DNA from: Verrucomicrobiaceae bacterium UBA7681
Lineage (GTDB): Bacteria; Verrucomicrobiota; Verrucomicrobiia; Verrucomicrobiales; Verrucomicrobiaceae
Length of the DNA: 64,000 bases
Direction: 5' to 3'
NCBI GenBank assembly: GCA_002482965.1
Contig: DLGZ01000006.1
Location: forward strand, 1,014-65,013
Of this stretch, positions 19,550-28,418 are shown piece after piece; the stretch's first letter is position 1; each line of letters starts with the position of its first letter. Made by a program: the position numbers and the translations under genes. Under the pieces are notes generated by a model. The model was not told the origin of the DNA and searched no databases. It worked only from the letters and a program-made list of their open reading frames with translations.

Positions 19550-20343
19550 TTGACTACGGCTGCTCCCCACCCGTCATACTCGATGTTCAAACGCTGGCAT
19601 TCCTCGCGATGCGAAAGACTCTCCCTGAAAATTGCACTGACATCCAGGGGCATGCTGAGGGCCATGACCAATCGGGATTCCGACACCGATGCCTCCAGCA
19701 AGGAGTAGCCTTTGGCTGTCAAAGCAGCGTGCATCTGTTCCAGGCCGCTGATGTTGCCACGAAAGACGAACTCCAGCGAATGAGGCTTTGATGGATCACT
19801 CCCTGCCTGGACAAGGTTGTCCACGACACGACGGTCAAAAATGAGCGCCCATGAAGTGGCGGACGGCCATACGGATTCAAAGAAAAAGCCCCAGCCATCG
19901 TGCTCGGAAACATTGGTCTCATAGTCGGCATGCTCTCTGATCCAATGTCCGACGGGTGGGCGGAAGGGGGTGTAGTTTGCAACTTGGAACACCAGCTCCC
20001 TTGTGCCGCTGTGGGTCAAACGTCCCAGCAGCAGGCAGGGCACATTCGCGGCATTCAGCAGCTCAACCAGGCGATCCTCCATGGCCCATAACACTTGAGC
20101 CTCTTCATTGGATGGGCCTCCGTGTGGATTCGGAGCCTTGAGGGTGATCAAGACACGGGCACACAAAGGATACTTGCTCTGCTCTATCTTGTTCGAGTCG
20201 GTGTGGAATCCCACAATCACAGGGCCGCTCTCGGTGCTGTAATAATAGGACTTCCAATTGTGGTCGGGGCAAACGCTCATGCTGTTGTTTGAAAACATGT
20301 TGGAATGGCCTGACGCTTTATGAGAGAGAGGGCGGGCGCGCAA
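19546..20343 (-). CDS. DUF695 / RraB-domain protein (ribonuclease E inhibitor-like)
   Basis: The 265-residue product contains a DUF695-like N-terminal half (HNWKSYYYSTESGPVIVGFHTD to EEAQVLWAMEDRLVELLNAA) and a C-terminal RraB-like domain ending EYDGWGAAVVK, typical of this two-domain family. RraB in proteobacteria binds RNase E and modulates its cleavage choice; in this architecture that role is only inferred. I use the TTG at 20343 because GGAAGGA lies six bases before it. In-frame ATGs at 20298 and 20280 lack a ribosome-binding site but remain possible. The start is 13 bases downstream of the propeller-PHP stop and the stop overlaps the EF-hand gene, so three genes form one operon. Confidence 0.72.
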   Translation of the reverse strand: MRARPLSHKASGHSNMFSNNSMSVCPDHNWKSYYYSTESGPVIVGFHTDSNKIEQSKYPLCARVLITLKAPNPHGGPSNEEAQVLWAMEDRLVELLNAANVPCLLLGRLTHSGTRELVFQVANYTPFRPPVGHWIREHADYETNVSEHDGWGFFFESVWPSATSWALIFDRRVVDNLVQAGSDPSKPHSLEFVFRGNISGLEQMHAALTAKGYSLLEASVSESRLVMALSMPLDVSAIFRESLSHREECQRLNIEYDGWGAAVVK

Positions 20344-20356
20344 GCCTCATCCTTCC

Positions 20357-23300
20357 TCATTCCAGAGTGATCCACATCGGCGAGACCCAGACAAGCTCGC
20401 CGTTGGTCTGTTCGCCACGGAAGTAGTAGTAGCTGGTCTTGCCTTTCTCGGGCTTCGGATCAGTCCAGGTGAGGTTGATCTCCTTTTCCTTGGAGATGGT
20501 CATGGGAACTTCGACGTTGTCTTTGATGAGCGTCACTTTTTCAAAGGGCATGGTGCCGATGAGTTTCAGCGTGAAGGTGGGTGCGCCTTTGACGGTGAAT
20601 TCGTCGCCCATCATGTGTTCCTTGCCGTCGGCTGCAGTGCAGCGGCTGTCTGCGATGATGTTGTCCGTGGCACCGTAGGTGTGGCGCTGCTGCATGGCTT
20701 TGAGGATGCCTTCGCGGCTGTAGTCCTCGGCCAGTATCATGGCGTAGCTGATGTGCGTGCTGCCGTGGTCGCTGCTGCTCTGGAAACTGAATTTGTAGCC
20801 TTTGGCAAAGGCGTCAGACACCCAGCCGCCGGGCTCCCAGCCGCCGATGGCGTCGTTCTCCGTCGGGCAGCGCGGGCAGCCGGGGTACTCGTAGTTCTGG
20901 CGTGCGCCTTGGTAGATTTCGACCATAGGCTCGAATTCGCCGCCCCAGTTGCGCCAGTCGGTGCCCATGCTGCCGACGCTGGTGTGGCTGGCGCAGACGC
21001 CGTTGAATTTTTTCAGGTACTTGTAGAGCATGTTCGTGTCCGGCGCAGGCTCATGCACGCGTGCATCGCTGAGGGGCAGGCGGGGCAGGGTGCGCACGCC
21101 GCGCTGGGCGAAGACCACGTTGCGGTGGCCTTCGGGATAGACCACGCTGCGCTCGTAGCTGAACATGGGGGTGAAGGCCTTGGGCAGGAAAAACGCATCC
21201 GTGGTCTTCTGCGTGAGCCACCAGGTGTACTCGCGGCCGTTGCCGTTGTCGTGGTCGCCATTGCCGATCCAGTCCATGGAAGCGGCGTCGATGGCGTAGC
21301 GCCACATGTCTTCCAGCGGGCCGTCGTTTGCGCCGTCGCCGCTGATCTCGGTGTGGCGGTGGAATTCACCGCGCAGGATCTGCCGCTCCGTGCCGCCGAT
21401 GGTGGAGCGGAAGCTGCGGATGGTGCTCAGTTCGGCGCGTTCGGCCTGCGTGCGCTTGCTGGGCGCGGGATTGTCCAAAGGTGCTTCAGCGATGGGTTTG
21501 AGCTCAGCGGACTTTGCCGGGGTGCTGGTGTTCAGGCGGCTGAAATAGACATCATTGTCAAAGGGGTCCTTGCTGGCATCGAGCGCGGCGTTGCCGCCTT
21601 TGCCTCGCGGGTCTCTGGCGCGATTGAACTCATTCATGCGGTCCATGCGGTGATCACTGCTATGGGCAACGAACAGCGTCCTCGGCCCGGCGGCGAGCGC
21701 AGGGAGGTTGTACAACAGGTTGTCGCTGTGAGGAATCGTGATGGGGCCCACCCACTCCGCACCATCGAGATACGCCGCCACGCTGCCCCAGGTGCTGCCT
21801 AGAGCCCCTCGGAAACTGTTCAAGCGCGTGCGGGCGATGAGCCAGATGCGCCCCTCGGCATCGCAGATGATGCGGCCAAGATTGTTGTAGGTCTGTGGGC
21901 CGGTGGCTTCGGCATGGGAACCCGGTGCGCCTCTGCGCTCGGCGGGTTGTTCGAAGGCGAGGCCAGTGGGGCCTTCGGGGCTTTTGGCCGGAGCGGGGGC
22001 GGTCACATCGGCCCCGCGTCCTTTGCCCTTACCCTTGCCCTTGCCGCGTCCTTTGGCGGCCACGGCTCCGGGCAGTGCATCAGCGATGTTGCCCTGCGGC
22101 TCCTGCCATGTCTTGCCATCCCATACGGAGATGCCGATTTCACGATTGCGGTACAAACCGATGCCGTCGTTGCTGTCGTAAGCGCCCCAGTCCTTGCCCC
22201 AGGTGGCACCGCTCTTTTCATAGGCCACCCACACGCTGCCTTGGTGATCGTAGGCCACTGAGGCACGGGCCTCATACTGCGCGGTATTTGCCACCGGCAT
22301 CGGTTTGAAGGGCCCACTTCCTGTGGCGCTGAGCAGGCAGAGCCAGATGTCGTAGTCGCCCTTTTCATAGGTGTCCCAAGCGAGCGCGAACTGGCCGCTG
22401 CCATCGGCGCGCGGATCAGCACAGATCGAGGGATTCCAGCAGTTGCCGCTGTTGTTTGAAACAGTCTGCGCGGCTGCCCAGGCACCGTCTTGATTCGTGC
22501 GGGTGCGAATCTCAAATTTCCCATCCTTTGCGGCCATCCACGCCACCATCATAGAGCCTTTGGCGGAATGTGCGATCACGGGGCAGAGATCGTTTCCGGG
22601 GGAGGTGGACAGGTTTTCAACCGGGCCGAGTTTCGCCTCTGCGAAGTGGCGTGCCAGGATTTCAAAGTTGCCGTCCACTCGCTCGCCCCACACGATCCAT
22701 GCGCCACCTTTGCCATCCAGCGCGACGGCGGACTTGTAGATGTCGCGTCCGGGTTCCGTGACGGCGATGCGTTCCTCCTCCCACTTGTTGCCCGTGCGCA
22801 GGTGCAGCCAGAGTTGATCACCGCCCACGGGTTGTCCGAGGAAGGCGAAATCCTCGGGTTCTTTGTCCCAGCGCTTGGCACGCTCGTCGCGGTCAATACC
22901 GGGAGTGAAGCTCTGATAGACAAGGAAGCCGTGGCCGTTGGGGCCGATGGCGAGGGCAGGGAAGTCATCGTCCGTACGCTCTGGCGACATGCGGCGCAGG
23001 TTGAAGGCCGTTTGCTGCACCGCCACGCGACCGTCCAGCAGATCCAGCGGCTCGCCGGGAATCACCTCGGCCAGTTTGAAGGACAACTTGCCCTGCGCAG
23101 TGGTGACTTCCACGCTGCTTTCGGGGGTGATGTCTTTCAGCTTCACAAACACCCCATTTTCAAAAATGGGGCCGAGTTGTCTCGCCATCGCGCCGATTTT
23201 TTTCGGATTGTTGCTGCGTGCTTTATTGGGGCCTGCGCCCTGAGGGGTGCGGCTGCTGGCCTGCCAGGCGTTTTTGCCCTTGAGCGTGTCCTTTTGCTCA

Positions 23301-23464
23301 AAGCGATAACCACTGACTTCCTGCACCTCTCCGGGCGTCACCGTGATGGAGCCGTCCCAAACGGTGCCTTCTTTGTCGTTGAGGCCGAGCTGGATCAGCA
23401 GCTCGGTGTCTGCGGCAGTCGCGATGCTGCCAAGCAGGAAGAGAGGGAGGAGGACAAGTTTCAT
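20357..23464 (-). CDS. Secreted beta-propeller protein with C-terminal PHP-like (DUF3604-type) domain
   Basis: The 1035-residue protein starts with a signal peptide (MKLVLLPLFLLGSIATA). Residues about 170-680 form repeated bladed segments with WIVWGERVDGNFEILAR-type motifs, as in sialidase- or TolB-like propellers. They are interrupted near residue 478 by a GRGKGKGKGKGRG linker. From about 700 a PHP-like metal site appears (EFHRHTEISGDG, about 700-711; GNGDHDN, about 735; SSSDHG later), followed by a small C-terminal beta domain. PHP domains hydrolyse phosphate esters with two or three metals. A longer in-frame ORF reaches 24007 but runs over the cytochrome gene, so ATG 23464 is correct. Substrate unknown. 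Confidence 0.75.
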   Translation of the reverse strand: MKLVLLPLFLLGSIATAADTELLIQLGLNDKEGTVWDGSITVTPGEVQEVSGYRFEQKDTLKGKNAWQASSRTPQGAGPNKARSNNPKKIGAMARQLGPIFENGVFVKLKDITPESSVEVTTAQGKLSFKLAEVIPGEPLDLLDGRVAVQQTAFNLRRMSPERTDDDFPALAIGPNGHGFLVYQSFTPGIDRDERAKRWDKEPEDFAFLGQPVGGDQLWLHLRTGNKWEEERIAVTEPGRDIYKSAVALDGKGGAWIVWGERVDGNFEILARHFAEAKLGPVENLSTSPGNDLCPVIAHSAKGSMMVAWMAAKDGKFEIRTRTNQDGAWAAAQTVSNNSGNCWNPSICADPRADGSGQFALAWDTYEKGDYDIWLCLLSATGSGPFKPMPVANTAQYEARASVAYDHQGSVWVAYEKSGATWGKDWGAYDSNDGIGLYRNREIGISVWDGKTWQEPQGNIADALPGAVAAKGRGKGKGKGKGRGADVTAPAPAKSPEGPTGLAFEQPAERRGAPGSHAEATGPQTYNNLGRIICDAEGRIWLIARTRLNSFRGALGSTWGSVAAYLDGAEWVGPITIPHSDNLLYNLPALAAGPRTLFVAHSSDHRMDRMNEFNRARDPRGKGGNAALDASKDPFDNDVYFSRLNTSTPAKSAELKPIAEAPLDNPAPSKRTQAERAELSTIRSFRSTIGGTERQILRGEFHRHTEISGDGANDGPLEDMWRYAIDAASMDWIGNGDHDNGNGREYTWWLTQKTTDAFFLPKAFTPMFSYERSVVYPEGHRNVVFAQRGVRTLPRLPLSDARVHEPAPDTNMLYKYLKKFNGVCASHTSVGSMGTDWRNWGGEFEPMVEIYQGARQNYEYPGCPRCPTENDAIGGWEPGGWVSDAFAKGYKFSFQSSSDHGSTHISYAMILAEDYSREGILKAMQQRHTYGATDNIIADSRCTAADGKEHMMGDEFTVKGAPTFTLKLIGTMPFEKVTLIKDNVEVPMTISKEKEINLTWTDPKPEKGKTSYYYFRGEQTNGELVWVSPMWITLE

Positions 23465-23660
23465 GGGCTGGAAGCGGCGTAAACGAAGCCACTGGGACAA
23501 TCTCGCGCCGAGTTTTGAGGGGGAAAGTAGGGCAAATGAAAGAGACTGAATCTCAAGAGGCTTGCGCAGGCGTTTTTGATTGTTCTTTGGCATGCGGTGC
23601 GCTTGATTTTCAGGTCTTCCGCAGGCCGGAAATTCCCACACCACGCACACACCACACCCC

Positions 23661-24011
23661 ATGAAGAAAATCGCACTCACCCTGATGCTTGTCATCGCCA
23701 GCGTTGGCGCCGCCTCCGCAGATTCAGTCATCAAGGATGTCATGAAAAAGGACTTCAAGCCCGAGGATGCCATCGCCAAGAAAGTCGGCAAAGGCGAAGC
23801 GACTGACGCCGAGCTCGACACTCTGATCAAAGGTGTCGCGGCGATCAGCGCAGCCACGCCATCCAAGGGTGACAAGGCTGCCTGGGGCGTGAAGACCAAG
23901 GCGCTCTCCGCCGCGCTGGCCAAGGTGAAAGCCAAGGACGCCAGTGGCATGAGCGAGTGGAAGAAGGCCGTCAACTGCAAGGCCTGCCACGACGTGTTCA
24001 AGGGCAAGTGA
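23661..24011 (+). CDS. Small periplasmic c-type cytochrome
   Basis: The 116-residue protein has a signal peptide (MKKIALTLMLVIASVGAASA) and a single haem-binding C-x-x-C-H (NCKACHDVFKGK) at its extreme C-terminus. Haem near the C-terminus of a small helical protein is the cytochrome c' / class II arrangement. The lysine-rich helices (VMKKDFKPEDAIAKKVGKGE) fit a four-helix bundle. It probably carries electrons or binds small gases in the periplasm. It is divergent from the propeller-PHP operon by 196 bases and 108 bases ahead of an Ldh-family dehydrogenase. Confidence 0.82.
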   Translation: MKKIALTLMLVIASVGAASADSVIKDVMKKDFKPEDAIAKKVGKGEATDAELDTLIKGVAAISAATPSKGDKAAWGVKTKALSAALAKVKAKDASGMSEWKKAVNCKACHDVFKGK

Positions 24012-24119
24012 GCAGCCCTGAGTGAACCCTGTTTGAGCGGAGGCGTTGTCCAGACGGGCAGCGCCTTCGTTATTTCTGATTCTTGCGCACCGCGCCACTC
24101 TCTCCATCATCCGCCAACC

Positions 24120-25244
24120 ATGCCTACCACCTACCACGTCATTCCCACTGAAGCCCACAACGATCTCGTCCGCGCCGCCTACCAGCACCGTGGCTACACG
24201 AAGGCGGAAGCTGATGACGCCGCACGGTTTTGCGAGATGGCCTCGGCCCACGGCATCCGCACGCACAACGTCATCAAGGCGCTGCATCTCGACCACCTTT
24301 TCGGCAGCGCCACTGGCGGCTGCAAACCGGGCGCAGAGATCGAAGTGATCAAAAAGCCCTTCGCTGCCAGCGAAGCCTGGGACGGCAAACTGAAACTGGG
24401 CCAGAGCGTGGCCTTCAGCGCCATGGAGCGCTGCATGGAAATGGCGGACAAATACGGCATCGGCCAGGTGAGCGTCGATAACGCCTTCCACTACCTCTGG
24501 GGAGGTGGCTACGTGATGGATGCAGCCAAGAAAGGCTACATCGCCTACACGAACTGCACCTCCACCCTTGGCGAAGTGGTGCCCTTTGGCGGCAAATTCC
24601 CCGTGCTCGGCACCAATCCTCATTCCTGGGGCCTGCCGACGCAGGACGCCTGTGGCTTCCCCATCGTGATCGACTGGGCCACCTCCACCGTGGCCATGGG
24701 CCGCGTGCAGCAGCTCAAGCGCGAAGGCAAGCCGCTCCCTCCCGGCGCTGCCGTGGACAAGGAAGGCAAACCCACCACGGATGCCAATGAAGCCGCCTGG
24801 CTGCTGCCTTTCGGCGCGCACAAAGGCTACGGCCTCTCCCTCCTCATCGAAGTCATGGGCGGCATGATCGGTGGTGGCCTGCCCACCCTGCGCGGTGGCG
24901 GTGCACACCCTGACATCAAATCCCAGCCCTTCCCAGCAGGCGAGAAGCGCACCAGCAGCTTCTACTTTCAGGTCATCCACCCGGATGCGATCAGCACTGG
25001 TCTGTTCTCCAACGGTCGCAGCTTCAACGAGAACATCAAAGCCGTGATCGGCGACATCCTTGGACACGGCAACGAAGCCTGCATGCTGCCCGGCCAGCCC
25101 GAAGCGCAAAATGCCGCCCACACCGCCAAAGCCGGCGGCTTGCTCTTCAGCACCGCCGAAATCGAAGCTCTCAATGAGATCGCTGATGAAGCCGGCCTAT
25201 CGCGTTTTGATGTCGCGGCATTGGCGACGTATGACGTGCCTTGA
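24120..25244 (+). CDS. Ldh/malate/L-sulfolactate dehydrogenase-family oxidoreductase
   Basis: The 374-residue protein belongs to the NAD(P)-dependent Ldh_2 family (malate, L-lactate, sulfolactate, ureidoglycolate and delta-piperideine-2-carboxylate enzymes), which is unrelated to Rossmann LDH. Visible hallmarks are the ASAHGIRTHNV segment (about 40-50; substrate-binding His and Arg), QVSVDNAFHYLWGG, GTNPHSWGLP, DWATSTVAMGRV and LPFGAHKGYGLSLLIEVMGG. ATG 24120 gives the family-typical start. The exact 2-hydroxyacid substrate cannot be told. Downstream is repeat-rich non-coding DNA rather than a partner gene. Confidence 0.88.
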   Translation: MPTTYHVIPTEAHNDLVRAAYQHRGYTKAEADDAARFCEMASAHGIRTHNVIKALHLDHLFGSATGGCKPGAEIEVIKKPFAASEAWDGKLKLGQSVAFSAMERCMEMADKYGIGQVSVDNAFHYLWGGGYVMDAAKKGYIAYTNCTSTLGEVVPFGGKFPVLGTNPHSWGLPTQDACGFPIVIDWATSTVAMGRVQQLKREGKPLPPGAAVDKEGKPTTDANEAAWLLPFGAHKGYGLSLLIEVMGGMIGGGLPTLRGGGAHPDIKSQPFPAGEKRTSSFYFQVIHPDAISTGLFSNGRSFNENIKAVIGDILGHGNEACMLPGQPEAQNAAHTAKAGGLLFSTAEIEALNEIADEAGLSRFDVAALATYDVP

Positions 25245-25795
25245 GGCGAAGATTAGATTTGGAGTTTTTAAGCTTCCAGGTTTGGCCGGAGGCGCATGCT
25301 GCGCAGGCATGTGCTTTCAGGCAGATCGTTCGTACAGCCTTTTTTGGAGTGCGGTTGCGTAGTGAGGAACGAACGCGGCTACCGCTTTCGACGGGCTGAG
25401 TGACGCGCAGGTGCCAAAGAATGATCGAGAGCGGGGGTCTGTGGTTCTTCGTAAGTGGGTAAACTCACGAGGGCGACGAGACGCACGAAAGCGGCAGCTC
25501 ATCGAAGCCGCACTCCAAAGGTACCTCGCGTGATCATGCGCCCAAGGAGCGCGGAATTTATTCCGCAGCACGCCGCAAACACCACGCCTCCGCTTCAAGC
25601 TTTAGCCCTTAAGCATCGCAGTTCTGAAGAGCTTGCTGCCTGTGTTGCATACCGCAGACGAGAGGATTCTCGGCATGAAGGGAATGATGTGTCGTTAAGA
25701 GTCTGGTGCTTCCGCGGAGAGCTGCCTTCTTCGCCAAGGCTACGAAGGCCAGGACCGACTGAAGTTCCGCGCTCCAAAGACGCATCGGCCGCGCC
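25245..25795 (+). repeat. Gene-free 551-base convergent spacer with REP-like elements
   Basis: No convincing gene is present. An inverted copy of repeat family 2 occupies 25349-25390 (reverse strand begins CGAAAGCGGTAGC, as at 6056). A perfect palindromic hairpin GCGGAAT-TT-ATTCCGC lies at 25551-25566. The remainder contains short stretches such as GCTACGAAGGC and GAGCTTGCTGCC that look like degraded repeats. Flanking genes converge, so terminators are expected, but no T-tract follows these hairpins. Confidence 0.55.
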
Positions 25796-27133
25796 TCAGT
25801 AAATCATCGCATTGTCCGGCGCGGTGGTTTCTTCCACCTTGGTGACTTCGATGATGGGGACGGTTTGTGTGCCTTCCTTTTTGTAGTTCATCTTGCCGAC
25901 CACTTTGACCCAGGTCATGTCCTTGAAATCAGGGGCTTTCTTGCCGAAATCGACAGGTACAGAGTAGGGGCGGGCGTCAGCGGCGCAGCACTGGACGAGC
26001 ATGCGGAAAATGCGCAGGCGGTTGCCGTCGGCGTTGTTCACTTTCTCAGGCAGGATCTGAGCCACAGTCTCGACCATCTGACCGGTGAGCACCTTCTGCA
26101 CTTCGACATCACCGCCGGTGTAGTAGAGCTCGGGGACTTCGAGGATGAAGTTGCCGTCCTTGCTTTGTGGCACCTGCTTCTTGAGGTCTTCGAGGGTGAA
26201 TGTGCCGTAGCTCTTGGAGGCTTGGGCGGGAGCCGGGATGTTTTTGGGCGGAGTGTTGGTTTCTGCGGCGGCAGCAGAGGCTGCGGCGACTCCGGGCGGC
26301 GGAGCCGCTTTGGCGGGCTTTGCGGGTTCTCCAGCAGGGCCGAGAGTCTGCGGGCTGACCATGGCGGGAGGAATTTCAGCCACCTTTTCGGTGGTGACGA
26401 TCGCCGTCGTGCTGTCGGCACCTGGCTTCACCGGGTTCTTGGACTTGTTTTGCAGCGAGAACTGCTCGGCACGCGAGGTGTCCGTGTAGTTGGGGGCGTA
26501 GAGCCCTTTGTTCACGATGGCGTTTGAACTGTAGCGGTCCGGTGAAGAAATCGCGGCCCAGGAGAGCGGCGCGGCAAGAATGAGCAGCACGGCGATGCGG
26601 CCCGGCCAGGAGCTTTCATCGAGGATGCCGTGCGCGTGGCCTTCGTGGCTGTGGGCGTGTCCGTGATCGTGGCCGCAGCAGCCTTCTTTTTTCGCATGAT
26701 CGTGCGAGTGGTCGTGGCCGCAGTCTTTGTGATCATGATCATGGTCACAGGTGCCGTGCTCGTGTGTGTGTGCATGCCCGTGGTCATGTCCGCAATCGCC
26801 GTGTTTATGATCGTGGCTGTGATCATGGCCACAGTCTCCATGCTTGTGCGCATGGTCGTGACCGCAATCCTTGTGATCGTGGTCGTGATCATCGTGGGAG
26901 TGACCGTGATCATGGCCTTCGCAGCCTGCGTCCTCGGCACCCATGGTCAGCAGATTGAAGAGAGCCAGCACGGCGAGACCGATCCCGGACACGAGCACCA
27001 TCGGGCGAAAGACGCCGTCCGGTGGCAGGTAGTTCGTCAGACGACCGCTGATGTAGAAGTACAGCATCACGCCGCCCCACAGCAGGAGCATGGCGACACT
27101 GAGAAGATGAACGAGGGTACGAGTTCCACTCAT
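25796..27133 (-). CDS. TIGR03943/DUF1980-type membrane protein with very long His/Asp-rich loop
   Basis: The 445-residue protein has two N-terminal membrane helices separated by a short loop, then a region of about 100 residues (about 70-170) of GHDHGHSHDD / HKDCGHDH repeats with dozens of histidines. A third helix (IAVLLILAAPLSWAAI) precedes an extracytoplasmic Pro/Ala linker and a C-terminal beta domain (about 300-445). This is the YcgQ-type partner of YcgR permeases. In Bacillus that pair is zinc-regulated, so a role in zinc or other divalent-metal handling is likely. The exaggerated His-rich loop would bind many metal ions. It follows the permease gene by six bases. Confidence 0.8.
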   Translation of the reverse strand: MSGTRTLVHLLSVAMLLLWGGVMLYFYISGRLTNYLPPDGVFRPMVLVSGIGLAVLALFNLLTMGAEDAGCEGHDHGHSHDDHDHDHKDCGHDHAHKHGDCGHDHSHDHKHGDCGHDHGHAHTHEHGTCDHDHDHKDCGHDHSHDHAKKEGCCGHDHGHAHSHEGHAHGILDESSWPGRIAVLLILAAPLSWAAISSPDRYSSNAIVNKGLYAPNYTDTSRAEQFSLQNKSKNPVKPGADSTTAIVTTEKVAEIPPAMVSPQTLGPAGEPAKPAKAAPPPGVAAASAAAAETNTPPKNIPAPAQASKSYGTFTLEDLKKQVPQSKDGNFILEVPELYYTGGDVEVQKVLTGQMVETVAQILPEKVNNADGNRLRIFRMLVQCCAADARPYSVPVDFGKKAPDFKDMTWVKVVGKMNYKKEGTQTVPIIEVTKVEETTAPDNAMIY

Positions 27134-27139
27134 GGCAAT

Positions 27140-28126
27140 TTAGGGTTTGATGTAAAGATGTTGAACCAGATTCATCCACGGCCCGGAGAGCAGGCCGACG
27201 AGGATGAAAAGACCGATCAGGAGAGATACGACCACCTTGCGCTGGAAGACGCTGGAGTACATGAACAGGAGCTTGATGTCCATCATCGGGCCGAAGACCA
27301 GGAATGCCAGCTTGGCCGCCATGGAGAAGGCGGTCATCGGCGCGGCAATGAAGGCGTCTGAGGTGCTGCAGAGGGACAGCACGACAGCCAAGCCCATGAG
27401 GGAAGGGACGGCGAGCCAGTCGTTGCCAGCCACGGTGTTCAGCAGCCCTTGATTGATTTGCGTGTTGAACACGGAGGTGATCGCGACGCCGATGGCGAAG
27501 TACATCGCCGTATCAAGGAAGTCGCGCATGGAACTGCGCATGGCGTGCACCAGCTTGCCATTGAAGCTGGAGGCTGGCGCATGCACATGGTCATCTTCAG
27601 TCGCCGCCGCTTTTTCGATCTTGGCGGCAATGCTGGCCCGCAGCACCTGGCCCGGTTTGAAGCGCATGACGATGAGGCCAACGATCACAGCCACGAGGTA
27701 GCCTAGTGAAAGACGTGCGATCGTCATTGTCGCATTGCCCGCCGTGGCCCAGGTCAGGCCCTGAAACTCCTTGAACGCCGTCAGCGTGCTGAGCGCCACG
27801 ATGGGGTTCATGATCGGGGCGGAGAGCATGTAAGTCACCGCGCAGGAAAGGGGGAGGCCCTTTTGCACCAGACGCCGGATTACCGGCACCACCGCGCACT
27901 CGCACACCGGAAACACCAGGCCGAGGAAGCCGGCGACCAGCGTTGCCAGCACCTTGCTCTTGGGCAGCACGCGGTCCAGCAACTTGGCGGGCAGGAAGGC
28001 ATCAATAATTCCGGAAAAGATCGTGCCGATGAAAATGTAGGGAGCGCCTTCGAAGACAATGCTCAGGAAGGCCATGAGGATGTCCCCCATGCGGCTGGGT
28101 GCGGGCAGATCGGCGAGAAAAATCAT
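27140..28126 (-). CDS. Predicted permease (DUF318/YcgR-like), metal-related
   Basis: The 328-residue polytopic protein has about eight membrane helices. It carries the duplicated DUF318 signatures GLVFPVCECAVVPVIRRLVQKGLPLSCAVTYMLSAPIMNP (Cys-Glu-Cys in the first repeat) and LSLCSTSDAFIAAPM (second repeat). A short histidine/acid loop (EDDHVHAP) lies mid-protein. Family members work with the adjacent TIGR03943 protein; the pair is best known under Zur control in Bacillus. No clear Zur box is visible upstream. A later in-frame ATG (MGDILMAFL) is a possible alternative start. Confidence 0.85.
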   Translation of the reverse strand: MIFLADLPAPSRMGDILMAFLSIVFEGAPYIFIGTIFSGIIDAFLPAKLLDRVLPKSKVLATLVAGFLGLVFPVCECAVVPVIRRLVQKGLPLSCAVTYMLSAPIMNPIVALSTLTAFKEFQGLTWATAGNATMTIARLSLGYLVAVIVGLIVMRFKPGQVLRASIAAKIEKAAATEDDHVHAPASSFNGKLVHAMRSSMRDFLDTAMYFAIGVAITSVFNTQINQGLLNTVAGNDWLAVPSLMGLAVVLSLCSTSDAFIAAPMTAFSMAAKLAFLVFGPMMDIKLLFMYSSVFQRKVVVSLLIGLFILVGLLSGPWMNLVQHLYIKP

Positions 28127-28418
28127 GTGGTTGGGAGGGAGAGTGATAAACGCGCTGGCAAGGCAGGTTCAAGCGGGAAAGAGTGGCTGATTGGATGAAT
28201 ATGGAGCGCGGGATGCGATACAAGGACTGCCAAACATGGAGGAATACGCTTTCCAACGTCATGTCGCTCCGCATGGAATGCAGCACGTTTTGTAGTCCCG
28301 GCTTCAGCCGGTCCGGACTCTGGTTCAGTCTTCACAGTGTCGGTGATTCGCTCGTGAGCTGGATGAAGCAGTGATAAAAGAGATTGCCTTGGAGCCGCCG
28401 TTTTGATGGAATAACCGC
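28127..28418. other. Gene-free 292-base divergent region
   Basis: This stretch between the metal permease and the pseudopilin-like gene has no gene. It contains a perfect dyad CCGGCT-TC-AGCCGG at 28298-28311 and otherwise unstructured sequence. Promoters for both divergent genes should lie here; none can be assigned with confidence. Confidence 0.4.

Noticed and set aside
20357..24007. Extension of the propeller-PHP frame to 24007
   Set aside because: It would cover the cytochrome c gene on the other strand, and ATG 23464 is followed by a proper signal peptide.
25245..25795. Small genes in the 551-base spacer
   Set aside because: Frames of up to about 115 codons exist, but are made of repeat sequence with no start signal or recognisable protein.
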